64,000 nucleotides of DNA from Brugia malayi. Taxonomy: Eukaryota; Nematoda; Chromadorea; Rhabditida; Onchocercidae. Both the position numbers and the translations under genes were made by a program. Shown piece by piece: positions 50,755 through 63,997 of the stretch; the first letter of the stretch is position 1; every line of letters starts with the position of its first letter. Below the pieces are notes generated by a model, which was not told where the DNA came from, made no database searches, and was given only the letters and a program-made list of their open reading frames with translations. The stretch lies in NCBI RefSeq assembly GCF_000002995.4, contig NW_025062479.1, positions 14,442,721 to 14,506,720 of the forward strand. Reading direction: 5' to 3'.

Positions 50755-53700
50755 TCCGGTTGGTATAGAAGGTTGTTGAAGGCCCAAATCATCAACACTT
50801 CGCGACATATCTCTTTGTACTCGTTGATATTATTGATATTTGCAAAAGACTAGAGAAACAAAAAAAAAAAAAAGTAGCTTTAATTTGATTTCCAAAAAAA
50901 ATAAAAGACCCAAAACATCTTATACTAACGAATGCTTATTTAATTCTCAACAATTTTTAGTCAAAATTTTGGTATATTTACCTGAATTGACTCATTTCCT
51001 TTCTTTTTCCTACGGTTTTGTAATAATTACATTTCTCTGTACAAAATACACCATGAAAATCACCCGAAAAATAGAAATTCTAAGGCATTACTGAAGATAT
51101 ATACCCCGGGATATTATGATTTCATACTGCGACGTGCGATCAACTTACCGTATACCAATCTCGGTAAATCGGAATTTGTACTATGCAAGTGAGGATTTCC
51201 GGAAGAGAGGAATACGGTTCGATATGAATAAAGACGAATTAAATTTCAGGAAATCGTAAAGGTATGTTTTATTCGCTAATGAAAGCAAAATAAACACCGC
51301 ACTGCAAAAGAGGGAATGTTGAATATGCATAACTTAATCAACAGGACAAGAACGGAAGATACGACATGACCAGAATAAATTCTGGAAATAGAAGTATTCT
51401 GGAATTGAAAAAAGAAAAATGCACTAAGATTAAAATGGCAGTGGATATCAATAAGAATCCATAAGATTTGGATAGGTAAAGTGACCTCTTTCCATCCTTA
51501 TCATGAAATTAATCAAGTAAATTAGAGTAATGTTATTCATTTCACAAATAATGCCAGTTATTTACGTATTAAATCAAAGTAATAAGCATTTGGACGACCT
51601 AATTAACTGTTACAATACAATAGAAGTGAATGTTTTCAAAAAATTAAAAATAGTTTCAATTATTGAGATTAATTAAACTAATGAAAATAAACCGTTAAAT
51701 GTAAAGATGGAATAAAATAGAGCAGAAGTATGAATGTTGAAGTGATATTGTTGATACGATTAATATGAGCAAAGAATTACAAAGAAATTTGAGCCTGAAA
51801 TCCATGCTATTACATCTGAAATAAAAACTCATTGTAGATGTTTCCTGAATGATAATATTGATAGGCGATATGTCGTTCAAGGTTATCATAAATTACAATA
51901 TAAGTAAATTATGATTATCTTAATGATCAATCATAGAAAGAAAACGATTCCTAATAAGTATACATTTAACATGAATCATAATTAATAAAAGGAGAAATCA
52001 AAAAGTGGATTTTATGGAAAATTATGATCGATAAATTGTTGCACAAATTTCCAGTTAGCATTAAACGTGCTTCAAAGAACGAAAAAAAAGTCTATGCTAA
52101 TAGTATGTAGATTTTTAGTGAAGAGTTCCCAATCTTATCCATATTTTGCTGTGGTAAAGATAAATGTATTCTTATCAATTCTTTAATTACAACAAAAAAA
52201 AAGAAAAAGAAAAATCAGTAGTTTACTTGTTAGTAAATTAGTTGAATAAAAATATACAATGCAAATGTTTTTTGTATGCCGAATGATCGAATATTTTTTT
52301 TTTCTGGTTATAAGCAAAAATTGATAATATATCTATCTTGGCTACAAATAAACATTAGTGTCACGGAATCACAAGAAATGTAAAAAATTGATCGAGGAAT
52401 TTTCTTGCAAACAAATCTGAAGAATTATTCGTTTCATTTCATTTTGCACTTATTTTCTTTTTTTTTTTTTTTTTTTTTTTTTTCAAAAGAGAAAAATTTG
52501 CTCAAAATTCGGAATTTAAAAGTTAACTGAAATTACACAAATCGAATTATCAGACGTAACAATAGATAAGGTTGTTAAACATCTGACACAATTACCATAT
52601 TTTTCTAAGATAACCTATCATAATTCTCTTAGAGTAACAATAAAAAGGATGATGAAAAAAAGAGAATGAGAAAGAGAGAGGGAGAAGGGGAGAGAGAGGG
52701 AGAGTGTTAGGCTGCAGTAAGTTACAAAAATTCAAATTTGCGCAATTATTATGAATCTTGAAATGTCCCAAAAAGTCGATATTTCTGCACCAATATCAAT
52801 CATTACGATATTTGCTTCATAACTTATTTGTAGCAGTGTGGATTTCATCTTCGAAATTGTTTGTTGGAGTTGAATACATTTCAGTAGAAAATTAAATTGA
52901 AATGGTAAATGAAGTTGCATATCAATCTAAACTATATGTTAATATTTGAAATAATGAAGGTATAATATGAAGAAAGATGATAAAGTATTCAGAGAAGTAA
53001 TTTTCATAATAATGATTTGATATATTTTGTCGGGCAAGTATCACTATTTCTTCTATTTTTTTATTCATTCTATAATTCAACTAATAACAGTAATGAAGGT
53101 AGCAGTAATTTTTAACTCATTGATTAACTGGTCAAAGTTGAAGTATTATCGGTAAAGCTAATTGCATAAAGAGAATTGGTACATACTGTTGTGTAATAAA
53201 CCATTGTACGACAAACGATAATCATTTGAAACACTATACAACATACAAAGAGGAGGAGGAGGAGGAGGAGGGAAAAAAGCACTGGTGGATACAGAAGAAA
53301 TGTTAGAGTAAATTGTAATCGGGGATGAAAAATAATTGGAATTTTATTGCTGAAGTACTGGAATCAATAATTCGCATATAAAGTTACAAAAGTGGGATGG
53401 AAGATTTTTTAGCCAAAGAAGTATAAATTTTTAGTATTGACAGTAGAGTTATTATATTGCATAACACTTTTACATATTTCACATTCATCATCTGTCAGGA
53501 AATAAAATTTTGCAATGCAGCAGATAAATTAAATAAGTAATATGGAATTGACAGGAATAAAGAATCAGTATATGGCATCACCAGCAATAACTACATATAG
53601 TTGCCGATCAAATAAACGAATATAAAATATTACGTTAAATATGTATATATATAATATGGAATATTAAGTTAAGGTAAGCGATAATCACTCCAACTGCTGC

Positions 53701-55629
53701 ATAATGCCATCAAGAAAACATAGGTAAGAGTTGACCCTTGTCCACTCCTATCCTTCATTTCCTTTCTCCCCTCATCCGCCACATTTCTATCACAAACTTC
53801 GATGTCAATTATTTAACAATAAGTGAAAAAGCGTAAAACATAATGTTATCGAATGAAGAAATACATATTTTATACTATTTAACCAATCAATCTTAAAACA
53901 GTCTTACATGAATTAGAATTTTATGATTTAGAACAATTTACACTCTACGTATGGAATATTTGGAAGAAATGAAAAAGATAAATAGAAAAAGTTTGATTGA
54001 AAATTAAATCGATCCCGTTATTTAAACGGGGACACTGATATTATCGAAGTGGGAGAAAATAACTATTTCATACATATATTAATAATCTATGCTAACCGTT
54101 AAAAACTGGTGTTCCGGAAAGTGGAGACCTACTCGGAATACTCAAAAGTTTGGCAATGGAAATACCTATCAGAAGCTTATGAGAGTTTCTCGGGGAGAAA
54201 AATTGATAAGTAGTCCCGAAATTGCAGAAGGAAATTTTGTTTATTCAGTAGTTTTTGTCTTAAAGTGGCCATTGCGTCGTTGTTAATCAGAATAGATCAA
54301 TACTACTATAATATTAATACTCTAAGATACTTTTATGTTCACAAAACGTTCATCAATATTGGACATCGGTACCAAAATAAAAGTCATAGAAATCTTTTAC
54401 TTGGAACTCATTCCCAAAATTAATTTTGCATAATTTCGATAACTTTTTCTCTCCCACTTTTCAGTAAGTTAACGTCAAATGTTAACGTGTGAACGTCTTA
54501 TACAATACAATTAAGTGCTACGTGCAATCAGTGTTGAAAGTGTTGCTTAATGAGCATAATCGAAAAAGTGAATCTTAAAGACAAATATTATTTTTCTTAC
54601 ACTCATTACATTTTTTGTAATTCACAGTTACGTAAGAATAACTTAGTTTTACAATTACACGAATAAACTAGTAATTCAGTTCTTGTCAACTTCATATCGC
54701 ACTAAATTCCGAGATTTAAATTATGCGCTTTCGGGGAGTTTGTAATCAACGAGCGAGCTCCAATATGCAAATTGCCTGTACTACTGAAATGGACTTGAAA
54801 TTAATTTTGGGCACTTCATTGTTCTTCTCGGTGTTAACCAGTACTTGGAATGTAAAGGAGCTAACGGAATTCTGGGTATTGCCTTACAATTGCACTAAAT
54901 GAAAATCGGAAATGATAACTAAACTCGGATCCTGAAAAAGTAATCTCACAAACATTAAAAGTCAAGTAAATACTGCTAAGTTTCATCCTACAATCAAACC
55001 AGGAATTCCTAGAAATCGTCTTTTGGCGGAAAGAAATAATTCCGCTCTTTTTTATCTAAAGAATGCAATTAATACTAAAATGTAGAATATTTCCGCAAGG
55101 CGGAAATCTTGTATAATCCAAAAACTTTTTTCATTTCCAATTTATTCACGAATAATATTTGTTTTACACGACGCACTACACACTTAAAGAATAAAGATAA
55201 CCAAGTAGTGAGATCTTATCAGACAATCGTACCAATGGAAAGATGAGAGATATGTTTGGCTGAGGTTTAGGTAATCAAGGAGTGTTTTTTTAGGTAATCT
55301 ATGGATTAAATTATTTATCCGTCCGATAATTAGGGATTCCCGAACAGAAATAAAACAAGCTAAGTTAGTTTTATATCATCGATGGGATGAAGTGTTTTCA
55401 TTCTCACATTTTTATCAAAGTACATTTTTATTAAGCAAAGAGTTTTCTACAACACGGAAATATACTCTCTAAGAATTAATTAATTACCAAAGAAAATGCA
55501 GAATGTGCAACAACTGTATAAAGTCATAAATCTTTAATACTAATATACTACTCTTATCAGTTCATTTGTTTTAACTGAACTAATTCAGTTGAAGATCACA
55601 AACTTTTACAAATATTAACATTTCAACAT
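50755..55629. repeat. Conversion/duplication block E, copy 2 (pairs with 30275-35149)
   Basis: A near-perfect copy of 30275-35149. It begins in exon 1 of zinc-finger copy 2 and ends about 370 bp past the 3' end of the mppa-1 gene. The rightmost shared bases are TTTCAACAT, after which the two loci become unrelated. Confidence 0.9.
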
Positions 55630-56001
55630 AACATCATTTGAACTTCCCTGACACAATCTAGTTTCATCACTTTGCGGAACCGAATTATTAACACACCGTA
55701 AAACTCTAGCTGCATCTATTCGTCGTTATCAAATCTTTGTCATCCTGTGTGAAGAATGCATCAACTTCAATAATACGTTAGTAGAGAAGACATTGTCGTA
55801 ACTGATAAGTCAACAACATGAAAGAGGTGAAAATACTGCCAATAATAGGTTCACATACTTAGAAGAAAATTGTGGATAAAAATGAATGTTGAATAAATAT
55901 TGTGAAAAAAAGATGCAATTATTTTAAAGAAATTTTAAACAGAACAAATCAGCATTTCACGGTATCCGTACCAATATGTTCTGAAATGCACCTAAATCAT
56001 T
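50809..56001. other. Non-coding interval upstream of zinc-finger copy 2
   Basis: Nearly all of it (to 55629) is the duplicate of 30.3-35.1 kb, with the same short frames, repeats and stem-loops. The last 370 bp are unique and are likely mppa-1 3' flank. No gene was seen. Confidence 0.65.
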
Positions 56002-59000
56002 TTAGAAACGAAAAAATCCTTTTGACTTGAGCTCTCCAAGATGTCGCTTTGCCACACATTTGTCAACTAATTCATAACGTGGAACACGCTTAATATCACC
56101 ATAACCAACAACAGAAGGACGTTTCGACAACATACGTTCTGCTATCTTCTTGATATCCTTATCTGTTATTCGATCTGATAAATGCATACTTTTAAGACAC
56201 GCGTCATTAAGTCCAACATAAACCTATTTGAATCAAATCTTGCCTTAGGTCAGAATACAAAGATCGACTTCTCAAAATTCTAAATTAACATCGAAGAATT
56301 ACAATTACATCAACGAAGGTCCGTATTTCAAACGAATATCATTCAAAATACATAAACACCAATTACCGATTTTTTCAACATATTCACTCGGTTTTCGCCG
56401 GTAACCATGCCCCAGAACTTGCCGAGCCAAATCTTCAAACATAACAGGTCGCACTTCTAAATTCATCATCAGCTGACTTTTCAACTGAGTTTTAGCCCGA
56501 GCCAATTCTTGTTTGTCTGCTCCTTCGGGCAGCCGCAAAAACTGTTCAATGATCACTTGAGCTGTCTCATCAATCTAAAAATTGATTTAAAAATGAAAAA
56601 AAAAAAAAGACTATGTACACATTAGACAAAAATTAGCAAATTATGCAGAAAATCGAACCCGTGATGGATCGCTAGATGCTTGAATGTGGAAAATTCCAGA
56701 TTCTTTGTAAGCATGGTTATAAGCTGTCGCATTATACATCCAATGATACCTGAAATACGATATTTTGGGAAAACTTTAAAAACACATAGCAATAAATTTT
56801 AGGACAAAATAAAATAAACTCATACCTGTTTAAGACGTCAACGTATAACCTTGTGTACATTCCTTTACCAGGTCCACCAGCACTAAAACTACCTCCTCCT
56901 CCCATCAATGACTGTAGAACGCAAAAAGCTACAAAATCATCATCAAGATAACCGCAACTTTCGAAACCAATAACAAAGTGAGCAAGATTAGGATACGGAG
57001 TTGGACCAAGGGCTAGAGAGCTGAGATCCTTTGCAATCTGGAATGACAAATTTTCAGCCTTTTATGTCTTTAAATCATAACTATTTGAATCCATAGACGA
57101 TATTTAGTAATATATTAAGGTAGTATGAGTCATGTGCGATAAAACATGTGGTAAAACTGAAACTGGCATACATATTAATAACCAAGCTTACAAGTTTTTC
57201 TCCACCCGTATATTGCGCAAGTGAATCATCTGGTGGAGGCATTTTTTCGAGAAGTAGTGACGGATCTTCCGCCCAAGCGGTTTTCGAATCATCGAAAAGT
57301 TCTCTAGATAAAGAAACTAAAGCATCATGATCAACACCAACACCTGCAAATTTTAAGAGTAATATGATGAGTACAATGCATTTGGTTGGAAAATTGTACC
57401 CATTAAACCATCATCGTATGAAAATTTTGGAACAAATGTTGAACATTTTAAAAAGTTGTGCTGTGAAGTATGTATTTATATTATAATAGGCCAGTTTATC
57501 AGATGTCTAATCATGATAAGATGCTTACATGGTATCACCAGTAAGAAAAAAGACTCAGCAAAAAATGAGACGTTTAAAAAATAAAATATTTACCGGCAAC
57601 TACTATGCGGTTTGGTTTATAGTACTGCTTCATGAATGTATAAATATGTTCTTGATTTATGTTCATTATGTTTTCCTCGGGGCAATATCTGGAGAAACCC
57701 AGAGTATTACTGTTATAAGCTGCCTGCAAAAAGAAAAGTTAATAATTCATACCTTACAGAATGACAGTTTAGCCTAAATCACATGGTTTCAATTCACTGC
57801 ATTTTAGCTCACACAAAATTGGTTTACTTTTATTAATTCGTCAAAATATAAAAAAATTACAGCATGTATCCAGTCGGTAAGTAAAGGCTCGCATTCTAGT
57901 TTTGAATTCATATCTTTATTTTCGAAATCAATAATTAATCGAGCATCTTCTATCTGTAAAATTTTGTCATATTATTCGAGTGTTACAAAGAATGCATGCA
58001 ATCTTAAAAATTGCTCGCCTCAACAGCTTATATTTAATATTAAAATTTTACGTCATTTGAGTTAATAATTGGTCTTTGCACGGAATCAGCAATCAATCTT
58101 ATTACATCAGAGAAACCATCGACTTGGCATGAAGATGCGTAAACAAACGTATCTTTCGTTGACTGACAATCAATTAAAGCACCACGCCGTTCTAACAAAC
58201 GGAACAAATCCTCCTTACTTGGAAAAGATGGTGTACCCTAAAACAAGGCTTATCTAGTTCGATCATTTTTTTATTCTGAATATATCATTGCGTTTGCACA
58301 AAAAGCATTAGAATTTGTTCGTACTCCAATCATTCTTCACGAAATGGGGATAGTTTTTAATGAAGTGGCAGAAGGAGCAGGAAAGTTAAGTTTTCAGTGA
58401 AATTTGAACTGCAAACAAATATAGCTGCGTGAGTATATATTTACCGTAAAAGCTAGTTTTTCGATAAAATGAGAAGTGCCGAATGGATAGCCAACTTCAT
58501 AACGTGAACCAGCGTCTATGGCAACTGTAAAGCCATTTTTAAAAATATGCCATGACAAATTACCAATTTTAATTTTAAAAAAAAGAAAAAAAAGTTAATA
58601 AACGTTGGAATCTAGCAACTGAAAAAAAAAAAGATAATACATGGACATAAAAAAATTCTACAAATGGAATATATCAGTTTCAGAAGACCTGTGTTCAGCC
58701 ACACCAATTGGGTGAGTGCTGATTCTGTTTGAACTTATGCAGTTATATTCACTTGAAAAAAACTGAACAAACCTCCAACAGTGCAGTACATTCCATAGTG
58801 AGGTTCAGTAGCTACTTTAAGCCCATTTTCTAATAATGTTAATTTTGTATCGAATGGTTTAACGTCAGTTTGCTTTAAATATTTTGCTTCTGAAAGTCCT
58901 GGTACTGGCTCCCGTAATGACACGTTATTGACATCAACAGAAATCTGCAAAAATAGGTCCATAGTTGAAAACTTGAATCTTCCATACCAACTTACAGCTC

Positions 59001-59576
59001 CTTCTTTACTTTTAAAGATCCGATAAATTGCTTAAATGATTATGTGACTAATTAAATTTTACAATAAGAAAAGAAAACATACATCAAATTTTCCTATAAG
59101 TGGAGAAGCAGTAGCATAATGTGAAGTTATTGATCCCCTCTTCCCTTTCGAAGAGAAATTCCTGTAACAAATGATACCATTATATATTGTGCACATTTGA
59201 TAAAATGCTAACATTTGAGTTTAGGAATGATTTAACAATAAAAATTGTCAAAGACAGAAAATGATGAGACTGTGCGTAATTAAATTTATTGTAGGTGGTA
59301 CTTCGTTAGTATGACAAAAAAGCGTTCGGTGAAGGACAGGACAAAGAATCCCATAAATTATATTTAACTCGCAAAGTCTCTCATAATGCTTCTGGTAAAA
59401 ATTACTCTAGAAATCCATCTACTGTTATCCAACGACATTATCAAACTGTAATTACAAGGGACTATATGAATTCCTCTACTTGATCCTATTTGAAATTGAA
59501 AATTTCAAGATTACCTTATATGCGACATTTCTTGCAGAACTTTTGACAAAATAGCACGAAATTTCGGCCGTACCAT
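56002..59576 (-). CDS. mppa-1: Mitochondrial processing peptidase alpha subunit
   Basis: Alpha-MPP recognises presequences in the matrix and presents them to the catalytic beta subunit. Twelve exons give 545 residues: 59515-59576, 59083-59161, 58773-58944, 58445-58524, 58052-58237, 57861-57953, 57594-57723, 57192-57343, 56826-57037, 56659-56749, 56367-56574 and 56002-56174. The N-terminus MVRPKFRAILSKVLQEM is Arg/Lys-rich and amphipathic, as an import signal should be. The M16 fold shows SRYEVGYPFGTSHFIEKLAF. The zinc motif HxxEH of the beta subunit is here HFIEK (123-127), as expected for the non-catalytic alpha chain. The glycine-rich substrate loop GGGGSFSAGGPGKGMYTRLY begins at residue 364. 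The C-terminus ends GFFRF. The last acceptor (56174/56175) was chosen because only it matches the preceding phase. Confidence 0.95.
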
Positions 59577-60964
59577 TGTCTAAATTTTGAAACAAAAATT
59601 TACTCTATGTAAATCAAGAAATGCAAAAATTAAAAAAAAATATTCAGTTCCAAAGTATCAAACACTGCCTTTAATTTAATATGTTTATAAAAGCACAGCT
59701 TATATCGTTATACTATGTAAAGCAATTATCTTTTATGAGAATGGCAAAATTATCAAGGTTTAACTCTCGAGGAAGAATAATTTTCCAACTTTTAAGAAAG
59801 AATAACACTGCAGAAGATTACGAATAAGAATGAACTTCAACAATCAGCTAAATCCTTTACAAACTTTAGCCATTGTTCCTCACCATCTAATAACATATAG
59901 ACTAATTCTGTGACCGAGAACAGGAGATACTTCTATGACCTAAATTCTCTTTTACAGCCTGATAGTGTGAAAAATCTAAATGGGATGACACATGGGAAAT
60001 GTTTGAAATTTTAAAGCTCTCAGATTTTGTCACCATTCATACATTCTCGAATATTTGGCTTCTAATTGACTTGGATGACAAATCTATCATCCATTTAGGC
60101 TTCAAGAAAAAAAAAAAAAAACGAGAAACAACAAAAGAACTGAAATCGAATTGAGAATAAAGACTTGCATAAAATTTAATGTACAAAATTTATAGAAATT
60201 AAATTTGGATTTAAATGGAAAGAAAAAACGAGTTCGAACGTGCGTGATTGTCTTCATTCTATCTTTCTTTTTCTAATTCATATATTTGCATATTGCTGTG
60301 TTTTTCTTTTAATTTTATTGTTAAAAAATTTGGATTATGATTTTATTTCCTACATTATGTGATGAAAGGAAAAAGAATTCACGATTTGATAACGATGAAA
60401 GAAGAAAGATCAGCAAATAGTACTTCTTCATTTGATAATGCATTTCAAACATTTGCTGTTTATTTTCTCTTTTCCTTTTCCAAGCGCTACTAATCATTCA
60501 CTGGTGCAATAATAAAATATAATGATAATAAATAACAATGAGAAACAATGATAACTCTAATAATAATAATAATTTGATTATGTTCATTCATTATGATAAC
60601 AATTTTATTATTATTGACAGCATATTGGATGATCACAAAATTGCAATCCAGAAATGATTCTAAATTAAATCATAAATTAGGTGATTATTTGGATCATATG
60701 TCTCATAAATATGTGTCAAAAAAAAAACGATAAACTGTCATTTTATATAATTTAATAAAAGAAACTAATAGAAAATTCTGAAAATAAATGTTTCAAAAGA
60801 GAATGATGAAAATGGTGACAATTTCATAGTCTAATTCTTCCTCCTATTTCTTTTCCTCAAATACATCCTTCGTCTTTTCATCATCACTCAACTAATCATT
60901 ATATTCTCATTGGAAAAAAAACCAGTTTCAATGGCTCTATGGAATTTCTCTTCTTTTTCTTGTT

Positions 60965-61122
60965 GTATCATCACCATCACTATTATTATTATTATTATTA
61001 TTTATTTATTATTAATCTGTATCATTCAGCATCACCATCATCATAATCATCATCACTATCACCGTTATCACTATCGTCATCACCATCATCATCATTATTA
61101 TCGTCGTCATCATCATCATCAT
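60965..61122. repeat. Degenerate ATC/ATT trinucleotide repeat
   Basis: A TATTAT segment is followed by about 90 bp of mixed CAT/CAC/TAT triplets. On the plus strand it reads as histidine/tyrosine, and on the minus strand as aspartate/asparagine. Confidence 0.9.
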
Positions 61123-63957
61123 CCTTTCTAGCAATATTTTCAATCTTTTCCAATATTGTTTTTGAAATAAATTGATAATTGCTCTTAAATAGGTCAAGCA
61201 TTTGTTTCATTTTCGAGACAACAAAAATTAGAAACGATTGATTTTATTTCATTACTGATATGTGTATTATTACTGTAACAGTTGTTTCTTTTGAGATGGC
61301 CACTTTTGCTACTTGATCCCATATAGAAATATTATGTTTTTATTTGGTATAAGTTATTCATCAGTTAGCTTACTGTTACTTTTTACTAAAACTTGTTATT
61401 TCCTAATTATAATGTAATGCATCATAGAATATTGTCTATGTAACGAAAAAAGTAATTGCAGAAAATTTTTGATTTCATTTTTTATTTATAATGATAAGGA
61501 AGCTTTAATAATGTAAAGATGCTGAACATCGACTGGAATGTAAAGGTTTGTTGTTATTTTGATTCATCATCTCTGCTACAATGTAGCATTAAAATTGAAC
61601 CATCAAAAACATTTGAGATTTATCATCAGTTACTGACAGAATGATTTCTAATTTTTGCAAAAAAAAAAAAAAAAAACGAATGATAACAAAAAATAGTTTA
61701 ATAATATTATGATTTACTGACTTAATTGATTATTAATGAATTTAAATTATCAACAATTTAATAGTTTGAAGTTAATGGTAACCAAGAAGTAGTTCATTAA
61801 TATTATAATTTGCTGAATTAATTATTAACAAATTAATAGTTTGCTTATAATTTTCAATTTCTATACAAATTAATCAAACTCGAAAAAAAAAGTTAAAGCT
61901 ATTTAATGAGATGTGCATGCAAGACATTTAGCAAAATTTACGAATAATTTCCTTGTTGGATTGGCTTCATAAAGCATATATTTGTGCACATTTCATTTGC
62001 ATCCTCATTTTTTTATCGATCTGAAAAAAAAAGAAAACATTTTTCAATTCTATTAATTGCTATGTATGCCTTATGTCACTGCATTTCTATTCTTTTTTAC
62101 AAATTTTAAACTACATTTTAGCTCATTTTAGCAATCGTTATTGATCAAATTTTGTTTAATTAACTTTACATTTTGCTCTATTCATATTTTACTATTATTA
62201 TAGGATTAAATCGTCGTCTTCATAGCTGTGTATTTTAGTGCTAAATGATTTTGATAAATAAAATGAATTTAATTTAAACTCAATGAACAATAAGGTCAAA
62301 TGATTCGAAATATAAGAAAAGGATAAAATTGTTCTTGCTTTAAAGGCTGATGAATTTATTACAAATTATTTATGCACAGCAGTTACTGGTATAAATAGAA
62401 GTAAGGAAAAAAAAAGATATAAAATGAAATGATCATTTGATTAGTATTTGGTATAATTTAGAAATTATAATGGTCTAAATTGATCAATGGTTAAGTAAAT
62501 AAACATAGCAAATAAAGTTTAAAATTGTTTACTGATTCATTTATATAACGAATAATTTGTTGAGCTGTTGATCACCAATAAATTTTTAGAATTTACTGTT
62601 TCTCTTTTCATCTTAAATTCAATTATAACGCTAAAATTTTAAATATGAAATCTAAATGAAAAATATTTCATTACTAAGAGTGTTTTTTTTTTTAAATTCT
62701 TCACATTAAATTGTTTTTTTAAGCATGTCCACTCATAATATTTCAATGTAAGTTATTTTAAAGAAGAAATTCTGGTCTAAATAAATTGATCTGTGTTATT
62801 TGTTCCAAATTTAAATACTTATTCTATTTTAGAACATTTGTTCGATTTGTTTTCCTCAAGAGAAATTTTACATTTGTCATTCATTTCATAGAAATTAATT
62901 TAAAAAATTAATTTAAATTCCATTTAATTTTTTCTCCTATCCTTGTTCACATGAAAATTTTTCACTTTGAATGTTTAAAATTTAATAATTCAATGAATTT
63001 AGTCAAATTACTTGACTATTAACCAATTAATTACTATCATATTCGTTTAATCCTCAATCTACAGATTCACTTCTGAGCTTTTTTTTTATAAAAAAAAAGA
63101 CTTCATCAATACTCTTATATCGAAATTAACATATTCGAGAAAAAAAAATAAAACAAATTCAGCTTTCGCTTCATGAAAACTAAAGAAATTCTAACTTTTT
63201 TTTAAAAAAAAAAATTAAAAAAGAAAAATGGAAGTAGATTAATATATATATATATATATATAAAGAAAGAGAAACTATTACTGTTATCGATTCAGAAATG
63301 CAAGATATTAGTGAATCTCAATTCGCTTGCACAAAATTAGCCAAACGAACATCATAAAGATTTGAGCTGTGTAGTGGAGATGTATGTTTGTAAAAATGGT
63401 TTTTATTGCTAATGTTTCTAATGCACTGATGATTTTCAATTTGTTGGCTATGTAGGCTAGACTAAGAGATGTTTACTTCATATAAAAATTTGCATAAGTC
63501 GAAAAAAAGGAAATAAGCTTTTGAAAATGATAAATTTTTTTTTTATCTTAAGTGTAAAATGAAATTTTTCATATTTAATTAAAATTTTATTGTTATCATT
63601 AGACTATATTTCCTTTAGCTATTTTATACTATCAGCATTAATCTTTTTTTTTTATTTTTTTAGTTGACATATAAAGGAAATTTCATCTCATCTTTTGGCT
63701 TCCTCAGTCTTTCTCTTTTTGTAATTTTAGACATTTCGATCTAAATTATTTCTTCAAGCAATTAATTCTATTTCTTTACTATTCTATTAAAAAGGTATTT
63801 TTAGCAAAATAATACATACCCATAAACATTAATTTAAAAGATTTGAAAAAATTTCTTTCATGATAATTAATGAATTCAGTGAATTCTACTCACTTCTATT
63901 ATCATTATCACGAAACCAATTCATTCATATCATTATCATTCATTTATATTACTTAGA

Positions 63958-63997
63958 AAAAATAGTTGCTGATATATTACTATCAGCAACTATTTTT
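63958..63997. other. Perfect 17-bp hairpin at the window's right end
   Basis: The arm AAAAATAGTTGCTGATA (63958-63974) and its exact reverse complement (63981-63997) flank the 6-nt loop TATTAC. The arms include mixed-sequence bases (GTTGCTGAT), so a chance AT palindrome is less likely. It could be the end of an inverted-repeat element cut by the window, or a small structured RNA. Confidence 0.85.

Larger units (their letters stand above)
45939..50808 (-). pseudogene. ZNF800-like zinc-finger gene, copy 2 (3'-degenerate paralog)
   Basis: Exons 1-18 are all present and open, with intact splice sites and phases. They are 50654-50808, 50371-50504, 49942-50135, 49740-49805, 49481-49651, 49188-49390, 48973-49090, 48715-48864, 48535-48642, 48333-48404, 48136-48258, 47789-47920, 47630-47712, 47267-47491, 47078-47174, 46915-46987, 46686-46831 and 46338-46520 (811 codons). 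Exon 4 uses a different donor. Exon 19 (45939-46073) is eroded and stops early. Exons 20 and 21 are missing. The N-terminal C2HC finger and the two central fingers are kept. The exon-10 AT-hook is changed from KGRPRLG to KERPHLS. The fourth finger has lost its first cysteine (KCMQC to NRIQC), and the fifth has no histidine pair. If intron 18 is retained, the frame runs 39 more codons. It may be transcribed as a truncated protein or be a pseudogene. I cannot tell which. Confidence 0.82.

Noticed and set aside
56175..56223. Upstream acceptor that would lengthen the last mppa-1 exon by about 16 residues
   Set aside because: It does not match the phase left by the preceding donor and would insert residues absent from the family.
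60910..61131. Plus-strand ORF with a poly-His tail
   Set aside because: It is the same ATC-type repeat read on the other strand. There is no domain and no conserved start.
61022..61210. Minus-strand ORF with an acidic poly-Asp tail
   Set aside because: The tail is the antisense of a trinucleotide repeat and the upstream 30 codons match nothing I know. Without transcript evidence it is low-complexity noise.
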